NCBI RefSeq assembly: GCF_000717745.1 | Contig: NZ_JOBH01000019.1 | Coordinates: forward strand, 62,001-126,000 | Length of the DNA: 64,000 nt | Source: Streptomyces violens | GTDB taxonomy: Bacteria; Actinomycetota; Actinomycetes; Streptomycetales; Streptomycetaceae | Direction of reading: 5' to 3' | In this document: one piece after another, positions 17,320 to 23,929 of the stretch | Numbering within the stretch: position 1 is the stretch's first letter | Layout: each line of letters opens with the position of its first letter | Made by a program: the position numbers and the translations under genes | The notes under the pieces: model-generated | The model's database searches: none | What the model was told of the DNA's origin: nothing | Seen by the model: only the letters and a program-made list of their open reading frames with translations

Positions 17320-18204
17320 ATGACGAAGCCTCCCGCCCCCGCATTGATGCTCGGAAGCGTCCTGAGCATTCAGTTCGGGCAGGCGCTGGGCAAGCAGCTC
17401 TCCGGCTCGGTCGGCGCGCCGGGAGCCGTGGCGCTGCGCCTCGGCCTGGCCGCGGTGCTCCTGCTTCTCCTGTACCGGCCGCCGCTGCCGCGCAGCCGTA
17501 CTGACCTGCTCCTCGTCCTCGGCTTCGGGACGGCCATCGCGGGGATGAACCTGATCTACCCCGCGCTGCTCTTCCTGCCCCTGGGCCTGGCGAGCGCCCT
17601 CCAGCTCCTCGGGCCGATCACGCTCGCACTGCTCACCTCACGCCGCCTCCGTGACGTGGGATGCGCCGCGTTGGCCGGATGCGGGGTCTGGCTGTTCCAC
17701 GCCCCGGACGGCAGCGGCGTCCCGCTCGCCGGAGTGCTTCTCGCCCTGGCCGCGGGGGCCTCCATGGCCGCGTATCTCGTGCTGAGCAGGAAGGCGGGAT
17801 CCCGAAGCGCCGGAGGCGGTCCGCTGGCACTGGCGGTGACCTGGGCGGCCGTGCTCACAGTGCCGCTGGGCATAGCAGACCGAGGGGCGGAGCTGCTCGC
17901 CCCTCGGGTGCTGGTGACCGGGGTCGCGGTGGCGGTGCTCTCGGCAGTGCTCCCGTACTCGCTGGAACTGGCAGCCCTGAGACGCCTGCCGACGCGCACG
18001 GTGGGCGTCCTGACCAGCCTGGAACCCGCGAGCGCGGGCCTCGCAGGAGTGCTGGTCCTGGACGAACACCTGAACCTTGCTCAGTGGTCGGCGCTGGCAT
18101 GCGTAGGCGCAGCGAGCGCCGGGGCGGTGGTCCGCCGGGAGAAGAGCGACAGCGGGCCACGTCTCGGCACCAACGCGGTCTCGTGCCGCACTGGCCGTCG
18201 CTGA
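17320..18204 (+). CDS. EamA (DMT superfamily) transporter, RhtA-like
   Basis: The 294-residue protein has ten hydrophobic segments and two EamA repeats. Opening 'LMLGSVLSIQFGQALGKQL' and the C-terminal 'TSLEPASAGLAGVLVLDEHL' resemble RhtA-type threonine/homoserine exporters. ATG 17320 follows TGGGG. An in-frame ATG at 17293 would add nine residues lacking conservation. It is divergent from a LysR regulator, so export is probably induced by an accumulating amino acid or analogue. Confidence 0.82.
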   Translation: MTKPPAPALMLGSVLSIQFGQALGKQLSGSVGAPGAVALRLGLAAVLLLLLYRPPLPRSRTDLLLVLGFGTAIAGMNLIYPALLFLPLGLASALQLLGPITLALLTSRRLRDVGCAALAGCGVWLFHAPDGSGVPLAGVLLALAAGASMAAYLVLSRKAGSRSAGGGPLALAVTWAAVLTVPLGIADRGAELLAPRVLVTGVAVAVLSAVLPYSLELAALRRLPTRTVGVLTSLEPASAGLAGVLVLDEHLNLAQWSALACVGAASAGAVVRREKSDSGPRLGTNAVSCRTGRR

Positions 18205-18214
18205 CACGGACCGC

Positions 18215-18330
18215 CCAGTGGTCGCCACCGAGTAGCGATGCTTCCTCGATGAGGCGGACACCTCGCGGTCGCGCGTGGGCACAAGGGTGCCGTCGACGAT
18301 TACCACCTGCTGCCGCTGATGACCGCACCG
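18215..18330 (-). pseudogene. Fragment of an IS5-type transposase
   Basis: The minus strand encodes 'VIVDGTLVPTRDREVSASS' followed by 'RKHRYSV', a recognisable piece of the DDE domain of Streptomyces IS5-group transposases, where the first Asp is catalytic. Both sides lose similarity at once and no terminal inverted repeats are visible. Only about 35 codons survive. Confidence 0.6.
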
Positions 18331-18394
18331 GCGACACGGCGGCCGCACGCTCCGCCGCGTCGTCCTCCGTGTGCCCCGCCCTCCGGGCATACCG

Positions 18395-19453
18395 TCACTC
18401 GCGGGTCTGCTCGCCGGGTGGTGGGTGGAGGTCGGGGGTTCGGGATGGGGCGAGGCTGGAGACCACCTCGGTGAGGACGGTGCAGGCCTGTTCGATTTTC
18501 TGGTACGTGTTCTCCCGCTCGGCTACGACGGCCGCCAACAGCAGGGTGGTCAGTGAGGCTGCGCCGTTGAGCGCCTGCAGGGTGACCATGTTCTCGACGA
18601 TGCTCTGGTCCGCGAACGGCCCGCGGCGCTGGGCCATCGCCACCACGGTGAGTACGGACAGCAGCAGTACGCACGGCGCTGCGCCGACCAGGCGGGTGCG
18701 CAGCGCAGCCCAGATCAGCAGTGGGAAGACCAGGAACAGGAGATGAAGCGAGATGTTGGTTACGGCGGTGGTGACGGCCGCCGTGGCGGCCAGCAGTACC
18801 GCGGGTTCGGCCCACTCCCGCAGGTCCCCCTCCTTGAGCGGCCGGGCGGCGTGCAGGCTGAGCAGCACCGGTGTGACCACCAGTACGCCCATCGCATCCC
18901 CGGTCCACCACGCGGACCAAGCGCGCCAGAATTCGATCGCGGAAACCTCGCCGGTGAGCAGCAGCGTTCCGCTCCCTACCCCGGAGCTGATCAGCGTCCC
19001 GGCGAGGCCGCCGAAGACCAGTATCAGGCCGTCGCTCAACCGGTCGAGCCCGGTCCGGATGCCTGCGCGCCGCAGCAGCAGATAGGAGCAGAGCGGGCCC
19101 GCCGTGTTGCCGAAGGCGATCGCGAGGGCGGCGGGGGTCAGCGGCCCGAGGGTCGCCATGATCAGCAGCGCGCCCAGGGCGATCCCGGGCCAGACGCGGA
19201 TGCCGGCGAGCAGCAGGCAGGCCAGGGCCACGCCGGTGGGCGGCCACAATGGCGTGACGCGTGCGCCCGCGATGACGACCTGTTCCAGCAGGCCGAGTTT
19301 CCCCGTCGCGGCGTACGCAACGGCGACGACGAGGATCATCAGCCCCGTCGCTGCCGGGCGTCGCAAGCCCTCGGATCGCACCACGTCGCCATGAGACAAC
19401 GGTCCGTGCCCGCGGCGGGCCGTGACACGCGGGGCCGCGTCCCGGTCGCTCAC
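18395..19453 (-). CDS. MASE1-domain integral membrane sensor without output domain
   Basis: The 352-residue protein has eight to ten membrane segments filling about residues 30-310. 'GLLEQVVIAGARVTPLWPPTGVALACLLLAG' and 'WWTGDAMGVLVVTPVLL' are typical of MASE1 sensor modules. MASE1 normally feeds a kinase, GGDEF or phosphatase domain, but here the protein stops after a short coiled helix ('VVAERENTYQKIEQACTVLTEVV') and a Pro-rich tail. The GTG start at 19453 overlaps the stop of the upstream SpoIIE phosphatase (GTGA), so the two are made together. I infer that the phosphatase is the missing output. Confidence 0.8.
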   Translation of the reverse strand: MSDRDAAPRVTARRGHGPLSHGDVVRSEGLRRPAATGLMILVVAVAYAATGKLGLLEQVVIAGARVTPLWPPTGVALACLLLAGIRVWPGIALGALLIMATLGPLTPAALAIAFGNTAGPLCSYLLLRRAGIRTGLDRLSDGLILVFGGLAGTLISSGVGSGTLLLTGEVSAIEFWRAWSAWWTGDAMGVLVVTPVLLSLHAARPLKEGDLREWAEPAVLLAATAAVTTAVTNISLHLLFLVFPLLIWAALRTRLVGAAPCVLLLSVLTVVAMAQRRGPFADQSIVENMVTLQALNGAASLTTLLLAAVVAERENTYQKIEQACTVLTEVVSSLAPSRTPDLHPPPGEQTRE

Positions 19454-20265
19454 CCGTCGTAGCGCAGGACCAGCACCGCCGCGTCGTCGGTGTGCCCGGT
19501 CAGGTCGGCCACAGTGAGGACCTCGGCCGCCAGTTCGTCCGGGGGACCGTCCGCGCCGGCCGTGACGATCCCCAGTACGTGTTCCAGCCCGGCCTCTATG
19601 GGGAAGGCCGGTCCCTCCAGTACTCCGTCCGTGACCAGGACGCACGCTCCCGGCGCGGACAGCGGGTGACGGGTGACCGGGAAGTTCTCACCGGGCGTGA
19701 TGCCCAGGGGGATGCCTCCGTCGTCCGGGGTGATGCCTCCTTGCCCGTCGACTGTTGCCCACAGGGTGGGCACGTGGCCGGCTCGGGCGCCCGACAGTTC
19801 CCGGGTGGCCGGGTCGAAGCGGAGGAAGGTGCAGGTCGCGAAGAGGCTGCTGTCCAACGCCGAGAGCAGGTCGTTTGTACGGCTGAGCACCTCGCCCGGG
19901 TCGGTGGTGAACGCGGCCACCGCGCGCAGACCGATGCGTACCTGCCCCATGAAGGCCGCCGCCTCCACGTCGTGGCCCTGGACGTCGCCCACCGAGAACC
20001 CGAGCGATCCGTCCGGCAGCCGGAAGCCGTCGTACCAGTCGCCGCCGATGTCCAGGCCGTCCCGGGCGGGTGCGTAACGGGCGGCCGCCCGCAGCCCGGG
20101 CAGTTCGGGGAGGGAGTCCGGCAGCATCTCGCGCTGCAGGGCCTCGGCCAGCTCGATCCTGGCCCGCTGCAGCTCCGCCCGTTCCAGCGCCTGGGTCGTG
20201 AGCCGCCCGAGTTCCGCCAGCAGGTCGTCGGCGTTCGCGGGCCGATGGGAACGATGCCGGGACAT
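19450..20265 (-). CDS. SpoIIE/RsbU-type PP2C serine phosphatase
   Basis: The protein has 271 residues. After a helical N-terminus ('LTTQALERAELQRARIELAEALQREMLP') comes a PP2C-SpoIIE domain (about 55-271) with the metal-binding aspartates in 'IGGDWYDGF', 'VGDVQGHD' and 'VLVTDGVLE'. Such enzymes dephosphorylate anti-anti-sigma factors and thereby switch sigma factors. Unusually, it carries no sensor domain of its own. The overlapping downstream gene encodes a stand-alone MASE1 sensor. ATG 20265 follows GGAGGG. An array of 20-bp repeats lies 36 bases upstream. Confidence 0.85.
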   Translation of the reverse strand: MSRHRSHRPANADDLLAELGRLTTQALERAELQRARIELAEALQREMLPDSLPELPGLRAAARYAPARDGLDIGGDWYDGFRLPDGSLGFSVGDVQGHDVEAAAFMGQVRIGLRAVAAFTTDPGEVLSRTNDLLSALDSSLFATCTFLRFDPATRELSGARAGHVPTLWATVDGQGGITPDDGGIPLGITPGENFPVTRHPLSAPGACVLVTDGVLEGPAFPIEAGLEHVLGIVTAGADGPPDELAAEVLTVADLTGHTDDAAVLVLRYDG

Positions 20266-20632
20266 TGACCCTCCGAGGTACCTCGGGCCATAGCCGCCAC
20301 GCGAGACCGCACGACATGATGCGAGACCGCACGACATGATGCGAGACCGCACGGCACGATACGAGAACGCACGAGATCATGCGAGAACGCACGAGACCAC
20401 GCGAAGTCACGCGAACGGCGGAACATCGCCTTTCTCCCGGGCTCGGGCGTCGTGTCCCTTTGCCGGTCAGGGGCCCCGCCCGGGGTGGAGAAGGCCCTGA
20501 GCAGCTCTCACGCTCGATCGTAATCAGGTTCCCCGCCGGGCGCCTGCCGGTGTGGCCTTGGGGTCGTTGCCGGCGGGCCTGGTACTGGCCGGTTACTGGC
20601 CGGTCCCGCGCCGCACAGGACTGTCACGACTG
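20266..20632. other. Leader/promoter region of the phosphatase-sensor pair
   Basis: This 367-base gap contains a 20-bp tandem repeat array next to the phosphatase start and, from about 20420, GC-rich sequence up to the end of the SDR gene on the same strand. No gene is recognised. The promoter should lie within or upstream of the array. Confidence 0.45.
20301..20420. repeat. Tandem 20-bp repeat array upstream of the phosphatase gene
   Basis: Five units of 20 bp begin at 20301, 20321, 20341, 20361 and 20381, followed by a decayed sixth. The consensus is GCGAGACCGCACGACATGAT: the first two are identical and the others drift. Within units an approximate 10-bp sub-period (RCGAGANCRC) is visible. 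There are no spacers, so it is not CRISPR. Confidence 0.9.
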
Positions 20633-21517
20633 TCACTGTGTGTCGAAGTCCGTCCCACGGGAGACCTTCTCCCATGCGGCGAGTTCGGTGCGTACCGAGT
20701 CGAGGTGCCCGAGGAGGGAGTCCACCGCGTCGCCGCCGAGGGCGAGTCGCAGTGGGGTGTGCTCGGCGTCCAGGGCCAGCCGGATCGCCGCAGCGGCCTT
20801 TGCCGGGTCCCCGGGCTGGGTGCCGTCGCCGCCCTGCACCAGCTTCCGGGTGGCGCCGACCTTCTCCGCGTACGCCGGGTGCTCCTGGGAGAAGTAGGCC
20901 GCGCCCGTGCCGAACAGGTTGGTGCGGAACGCGCCGGGTTCCACGATCAGTACCTTGATGCCGAACGGCGCCACCTCGTCGGCCAGTCCCTCCGACAACT
21001 GCTCCAGCGCCGCCTTTGTCGCGCTGTACGCGGAGAAGCCGGCGAAGGACATCTGTCCGCCGAAACTGCTGATGTTCACGATCGAGCCGCTGCCCCGCTC
21101 CCGCATCTGCGGCAGCAACGCCCTCGTCAGTCGCGCCGGGCCGAATACGTGCAGCTCGAACAGGTCGCGCAGCTCCTGGTCCGTGGTTTCCTCGAACGCC
21201 CCGACCTGCGTGCGTCCGGCGTTGTTCACCAGTACGTCCACCCGGCCGTACCGGGCCAGGACGTCCGTGGCCACCTCGTCGATCCGCTCGCCGTCGGTGA
21301 CGTCCAGGCCGATCGCCTCCACCCGGTCGGGGTGCGCGGCGACCAGGTCGGCCAGCGCCTCGGTGCGTCGAGCGGTGCCGATCACCGTGTCACCGGCGGC
21401 GACGGCGGCCTCGGCGATGGCTCGCCCGAAACCACTGCTCGCTCCGGTGACCAGCCAGACGTTGCCGTTGCCGTTGTCGCTACTGCTGCTGCTGTTGTCG
21501 TTGACCTTGTCCGTCAT
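20633..21517 (-). CDS. Short-chain dehydrogenase/reductase
   Basis: The 294-residue classical SDR has the cofactor loop 'VTGASSGFGRAIA' (about 23-35), 'NNAG' (about 98-101), and the catalytic Ser, Tyr and Lys in 'IVNISS' and 'YSATK'. The N-terminus contains a low-complexity 'NSSSSSDNGNGN' run, encoded by repeated TGC/TTG-type triplets (plus strand). An Arg after the cofactor loop ('TARRTEAL') suggests NADP preference. It is divergent from a LysR gene across 114 bases, which probably controls it. The substrate is unknown. Confidence 0.85.
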   Translation of the reverse strand: MTDKVNDNSSSSSDNGNGNVWLVTGASSGFGRAIAEAAVAAGDTVIGTARRTEALADLVAAHPDRVEAIGLDVTDGERIDEVATDVLARYGRVDVLVNNAGRTQVGAFEETTDQELRDLFELHVFGPARLTRALLPQMRERGSGSIVNISSFGGQMSFAGFSAYSATKAALEQLSEGLADEVAPFGIKVLIVEPGAFRTNLFGTGAAYFSQEHPAYAEKVGATRKLVQGGDGTQPGDPAKAAAAIRLALDAEHTPLRLALGGDAVDSLLGHLDSVRTELAAWEKVSRGTDFDTQ

Positions 21518-21631
21518 TGTTCGTCTCCCTCGTCAGCTGTCCTTCTGCCGTCCGGGGCCTCCCCACCGGCAGCACTGATCCTTCCCGCGCCTCGGGACCA
21601 TGTCCAAGACCTGTTGTGATAGCCATGCGTT

Positions 21632-22546
21632 ATGGATGTCCACGGGCGCGATCTGCGCTACTTCGTAGCCCTCGCCGAGGAGTTGAGCTTTACGCGGGCC
21701 GCCGAGCGGCTGTTCATCTCCCAGCCGGCGCTGAGCAAGCAGATACGGATGCTGGAGAAGCAGGTCGGCGCGGAACTGTTCCATCGGGACCGGCGGGTGG
21801 TGCGATTGACGGTGGTGGGGGAGGCCCTGCTGCCGCACGCCCGCACGATGCTGGCCGCCTGGCAGGCCGCCGAGGCGGCGGTGGAGGAGGTGCGGGACGC
21901 CGAGCGGCACGCCCTGGTGATCGGCATGTCCACCAGCCCGGGCCGCGGGCTGCTGCCCGCCTTGCGGACCCGGCTCCTCTCCCGGCACCCGGAGGCGAGG
22001 CCCGTTCTGCGGCAGGTCAACTGGGCTGATCCCAGCGCAGGGTTGGCGGACGGAACCAGCGATGTCGCCTTCGTCTGGCTGCCGTTGCCGGGCGGCGATC
22101 GCTACCGGTACGCAGTAGTGGCGCACGAGCCGCTCCTCGTGGCGCTGCCGTATGGACACCCTCTGGCGGCGCGGGCCGCAGCCGACAGCGAGGGGGCGGT
22201 GGACTTCACCGATCTCCTCGACGAGCCGTTCCTCGCCCTGCCTCCCGAGGCCGGCCCGCTGCGGGACTACTGGCTGGCCCTGGACGCCCGGGGCGGCCGC
22301 GCGCCGCGGATAGGCGCGGTGGTGGCCAGTGCGGAGGAGGCCCACGAGGCGGTCGCCAACGGGCAGGGCGTGGTGCTGCTGGCCAGTGGCAACGCCTCGC
22401 TGGTCGCCCGGGACGAGGTGATCGCGGTGCCTGTCCGGGGCGCGGCCCCATCACAACTGGCGGTGGCTGCCCGTCGGGACGACGAGCGGCCCTTGGTGGT
22501 GGCCTACCTGGCCGCGGCGGCGAAGCTGGGAGCCGGCGCGTTGTGA
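21632..22546 (+). CDS. LysR-family regulator divergent from the SDR gene
   Basis: This 304-residue protein starts 'MDVHGRDLRYFVALAEELSFTRAAERLFISQPALSKQIRMLE', a canonical LysR HTH, followed by the effector-binding domain (about 90-300). It is transcribed away from the SDR gene, the usual set-up for LysR control. The intergenic stretch includes the T-rich segment around 21610-21630 where a LysR box could lie. The effector is unknown. Confidence 0.87.
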   Translation: MDVHGRDLRYFVALAEELSFTRAAERLFISQPALSKQIRMLEKQVGAELFHRDRRVVRLTVVGEALLPHARTMLAAWQAAEAAVEEVRDAERHALVIGMSTSPGRGLLPALRTRLLSRHPEARPVLRQVNWADPSAGLADGTSDVAFVWLPLPGGDRYRYAVVAHEPLLVALPYGHPLAARAAADSEGAVDFTDLLDEPFLALPPEAGPLRDYWLALDARGGRAPRIGAVVASAEEAHEAVANGQGVVLLASGNASLVARDEVIAVPVRGAAPSQLAVAARRDDERPLVVAYLAAAAKLGAGAL

Positions 22547-22550
22547 ACCG

Positions 22551-22613
22551 GGCCGCCCGAGGGACCGGGCTGCCCCGAGGGACCGGGCTGCCCCGAGGGG
22601 CCGGGCCGCCCCG
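22551..22613. repeat. GC-rich 18-bp tandem repeat between convergent genes
   Basis: About three and a half units of 18 bp (core GAGGGACCGGGCTGCCCC, starting at 22559, 22577 and 22595) lie between the stop of the LysR gene and the end of the GH18 gene. Each unit can pair with itself or a neighbour (GGGC/GCCC), so the array may serve as a two-way terminator. Confidence 0.75.
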
Positions 22614-22648
22614 ATGGCTCTCCACGCGGCCGAGGAAGCTCCGGCACC

Positions 22649-23593
22649 TCACCCGGACAGCGCGTCGGAGACCTCCGCCACCCACTCCCAAGGCGCTGCC
22701 GTGCCGCCCGGTTGTGCGTTGAAGTACTCCCAGCCGGCGACCCCGGCGAAGCCCGGGTGCCTGTCGACCAGCTTGCCGAGCGTGGACTTCAGGGTGGTGA
22801 TGTCGACGTAGCCGCTGCCGCCGTTGGCGGGATCGGTGAGCGAGCCGGCCACCACCTTCTGCTCCGGCACGACGCCCCGGGCGATGATGTCGTCGAAACT
22901 GCGGGTGTCGGCCATGCTGCCCCAGCCGTTGTAGAACTGGGCGTTGAACCACGCGATGTCGTCACCGCGGTCCCGGTAGAGCTGCTCGTAGTCGAAGCCC
23001 GACAGATTGCCGCCGCCGCTGAGCGCGGTGCCCACCGGAGCGAGCGTGATGAGGAAACGCGGACCGAAGTCGGCACGCAGCGCGTCGATCACCCGCTCGA
23101 TGCCGGCGAACGACATGTCCTCCTCGACATCGAGGTCCACGCCGTTCAGCCCGTACTCCTCGATGAAGTCCCGCAAGAGCGGGTAGTAGGTGTCGAATTC
23201 GGTGTCGAGACGGGTGTGACTGCCAGGTGCGGCACCGCCGACCATGGCCAGTACGTTGACACCTTGGCCCTGCATGGCCTTGAGGTCCCGCCACATCTGG
23301 TCGAACTTCGCCGCGCTCGGCGGGTCGTCGTTCAAGTGCACCGGCGCGTAGGGCCCGTTGACGTCATTGAGGTGCACGGCCGACACCAGTACGTCCGTCA
23401 CGCCCGTCCGGTGCTCGGTCAGCGCCAGCGGCGAGACGTATGTCCCGTTGTTGTACTGCGTCTGGTAGTACACGACCACCCGCCGCCCCGCCTCGTCCTT
23501 GCGCCGCACCGCCCAGGCACCGCCGGTCGACGTTCCCACGGACACACCCACTGCCAACGCCCCGACAACAAAACTCCGCCTCTTTACACTCAC
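22649..23593 (-). CDS. Secreted GH18-family glycoside hydrolase (Tat-type signal)
   Basis: This 314-residue protein starts at GTG 23593 behind AGGAGTGGGA. The N-terminus 'KRRSFVVGALAVGVSVG' is a Tat-like signal peptide. The GH18 barrel shows 'VLAMVGGA', the catalytic DxDxE in 'LNGVDLDVEED' (final Glu as acid) and a Tyr-containing strand 'FNAQFYNGWG'. The family hydrolyses chitin or the chitobiose core of N-glycans. The closest impression is a single-domain chitinase or endo-beta-N-acetylglucosaminidase, and the sequence does not decide between them. Confidence 0.8.
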   Translation of the reverse strand: MSVKRRSFVVGALAVGVSVGTSTGGAWAVRRKDEAGRRVVVYYQTQYNNGTYVSPLALTEHRTGVTDVLVSAVHLNDVNGPYAPVHLNDDPPSAAKFDQMWRDLKAMQGQGVNVLAMVGGAAPGSHTRLDTEFDTYYPLLRDFIEEYGLNGVDLDVEEDMSFAGIERVIDALRADFGPRFLITLAPVGTALSGGGNLSGFDYEQLYRDRGDDIAWFNAQFYNGWGSMADTRSFDDIIARGVVPEQKVVAGSLTDPANGGSGYVDITTLKSTLGKLVDRHPGFAGVAGWEYFNAQPGGTAAPWEWVAEVSDALSG

Positions 23594-23929
23594 GACTCGA
23601 CTCCCACTCCTCGCACCACAATGGCCACACCCAAGTCGCCGCAATTCTGACGACAAGGCTCCGTGCACGGCTAGTGACGAGAGCCAACTAATGCGTATTT
23701 GTTGGCTGTTGCGGGCCACCGGGCAGAGAGAAGGAACGGCTAAACGCTCTGGCCGTCCCGCGCCCACGGCCGCAGTTTCTCCGGGTTGCGGGACCATCGT
23801 GCTCGGCATCGCACACGTCCCGTCGGTCCATCTCCCGCTGGGAGTCCTGATGTTCGGCATGAGCGTGCTGGCGCCGGCCCGGCGCTGAGGGGTGCGATCC
23901 GACACGATTCCTCGGCTCCCGAGACCGCT
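23594..23929. other. Gap, possibly with a plus-strand membrane-protein remnant
   Basis: These 336 bases hold the upstream region of the GH18 gene (AT-richer around 23640-23710). On the plus strand, an open stretch ending at 23888 gives 'VLGIAHVPSVHLPLGVLMFG' and 'MSVLAPARR', which looks like the last helix of a small membrane protein. No start or upstream homologous part is evident, so it may be a relic. Confidence 0.3.

Noticed and set aside
17268..17504. Small frame overlapping the start of the EamA gene
   Set aside because: It is out of frame with the transporter and ends within it, and has no recognisable product.
18215..18330. Complete insertion sequence
   Set aside because: Only about 35 codons of transposase-like sequence and no terminal inverted repeats or target duplication could be found.
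20301..20420. Possible CRISPR array
   Set aside because: The 20-bp units are directly adjacent with no spacers and no cas genes are near.
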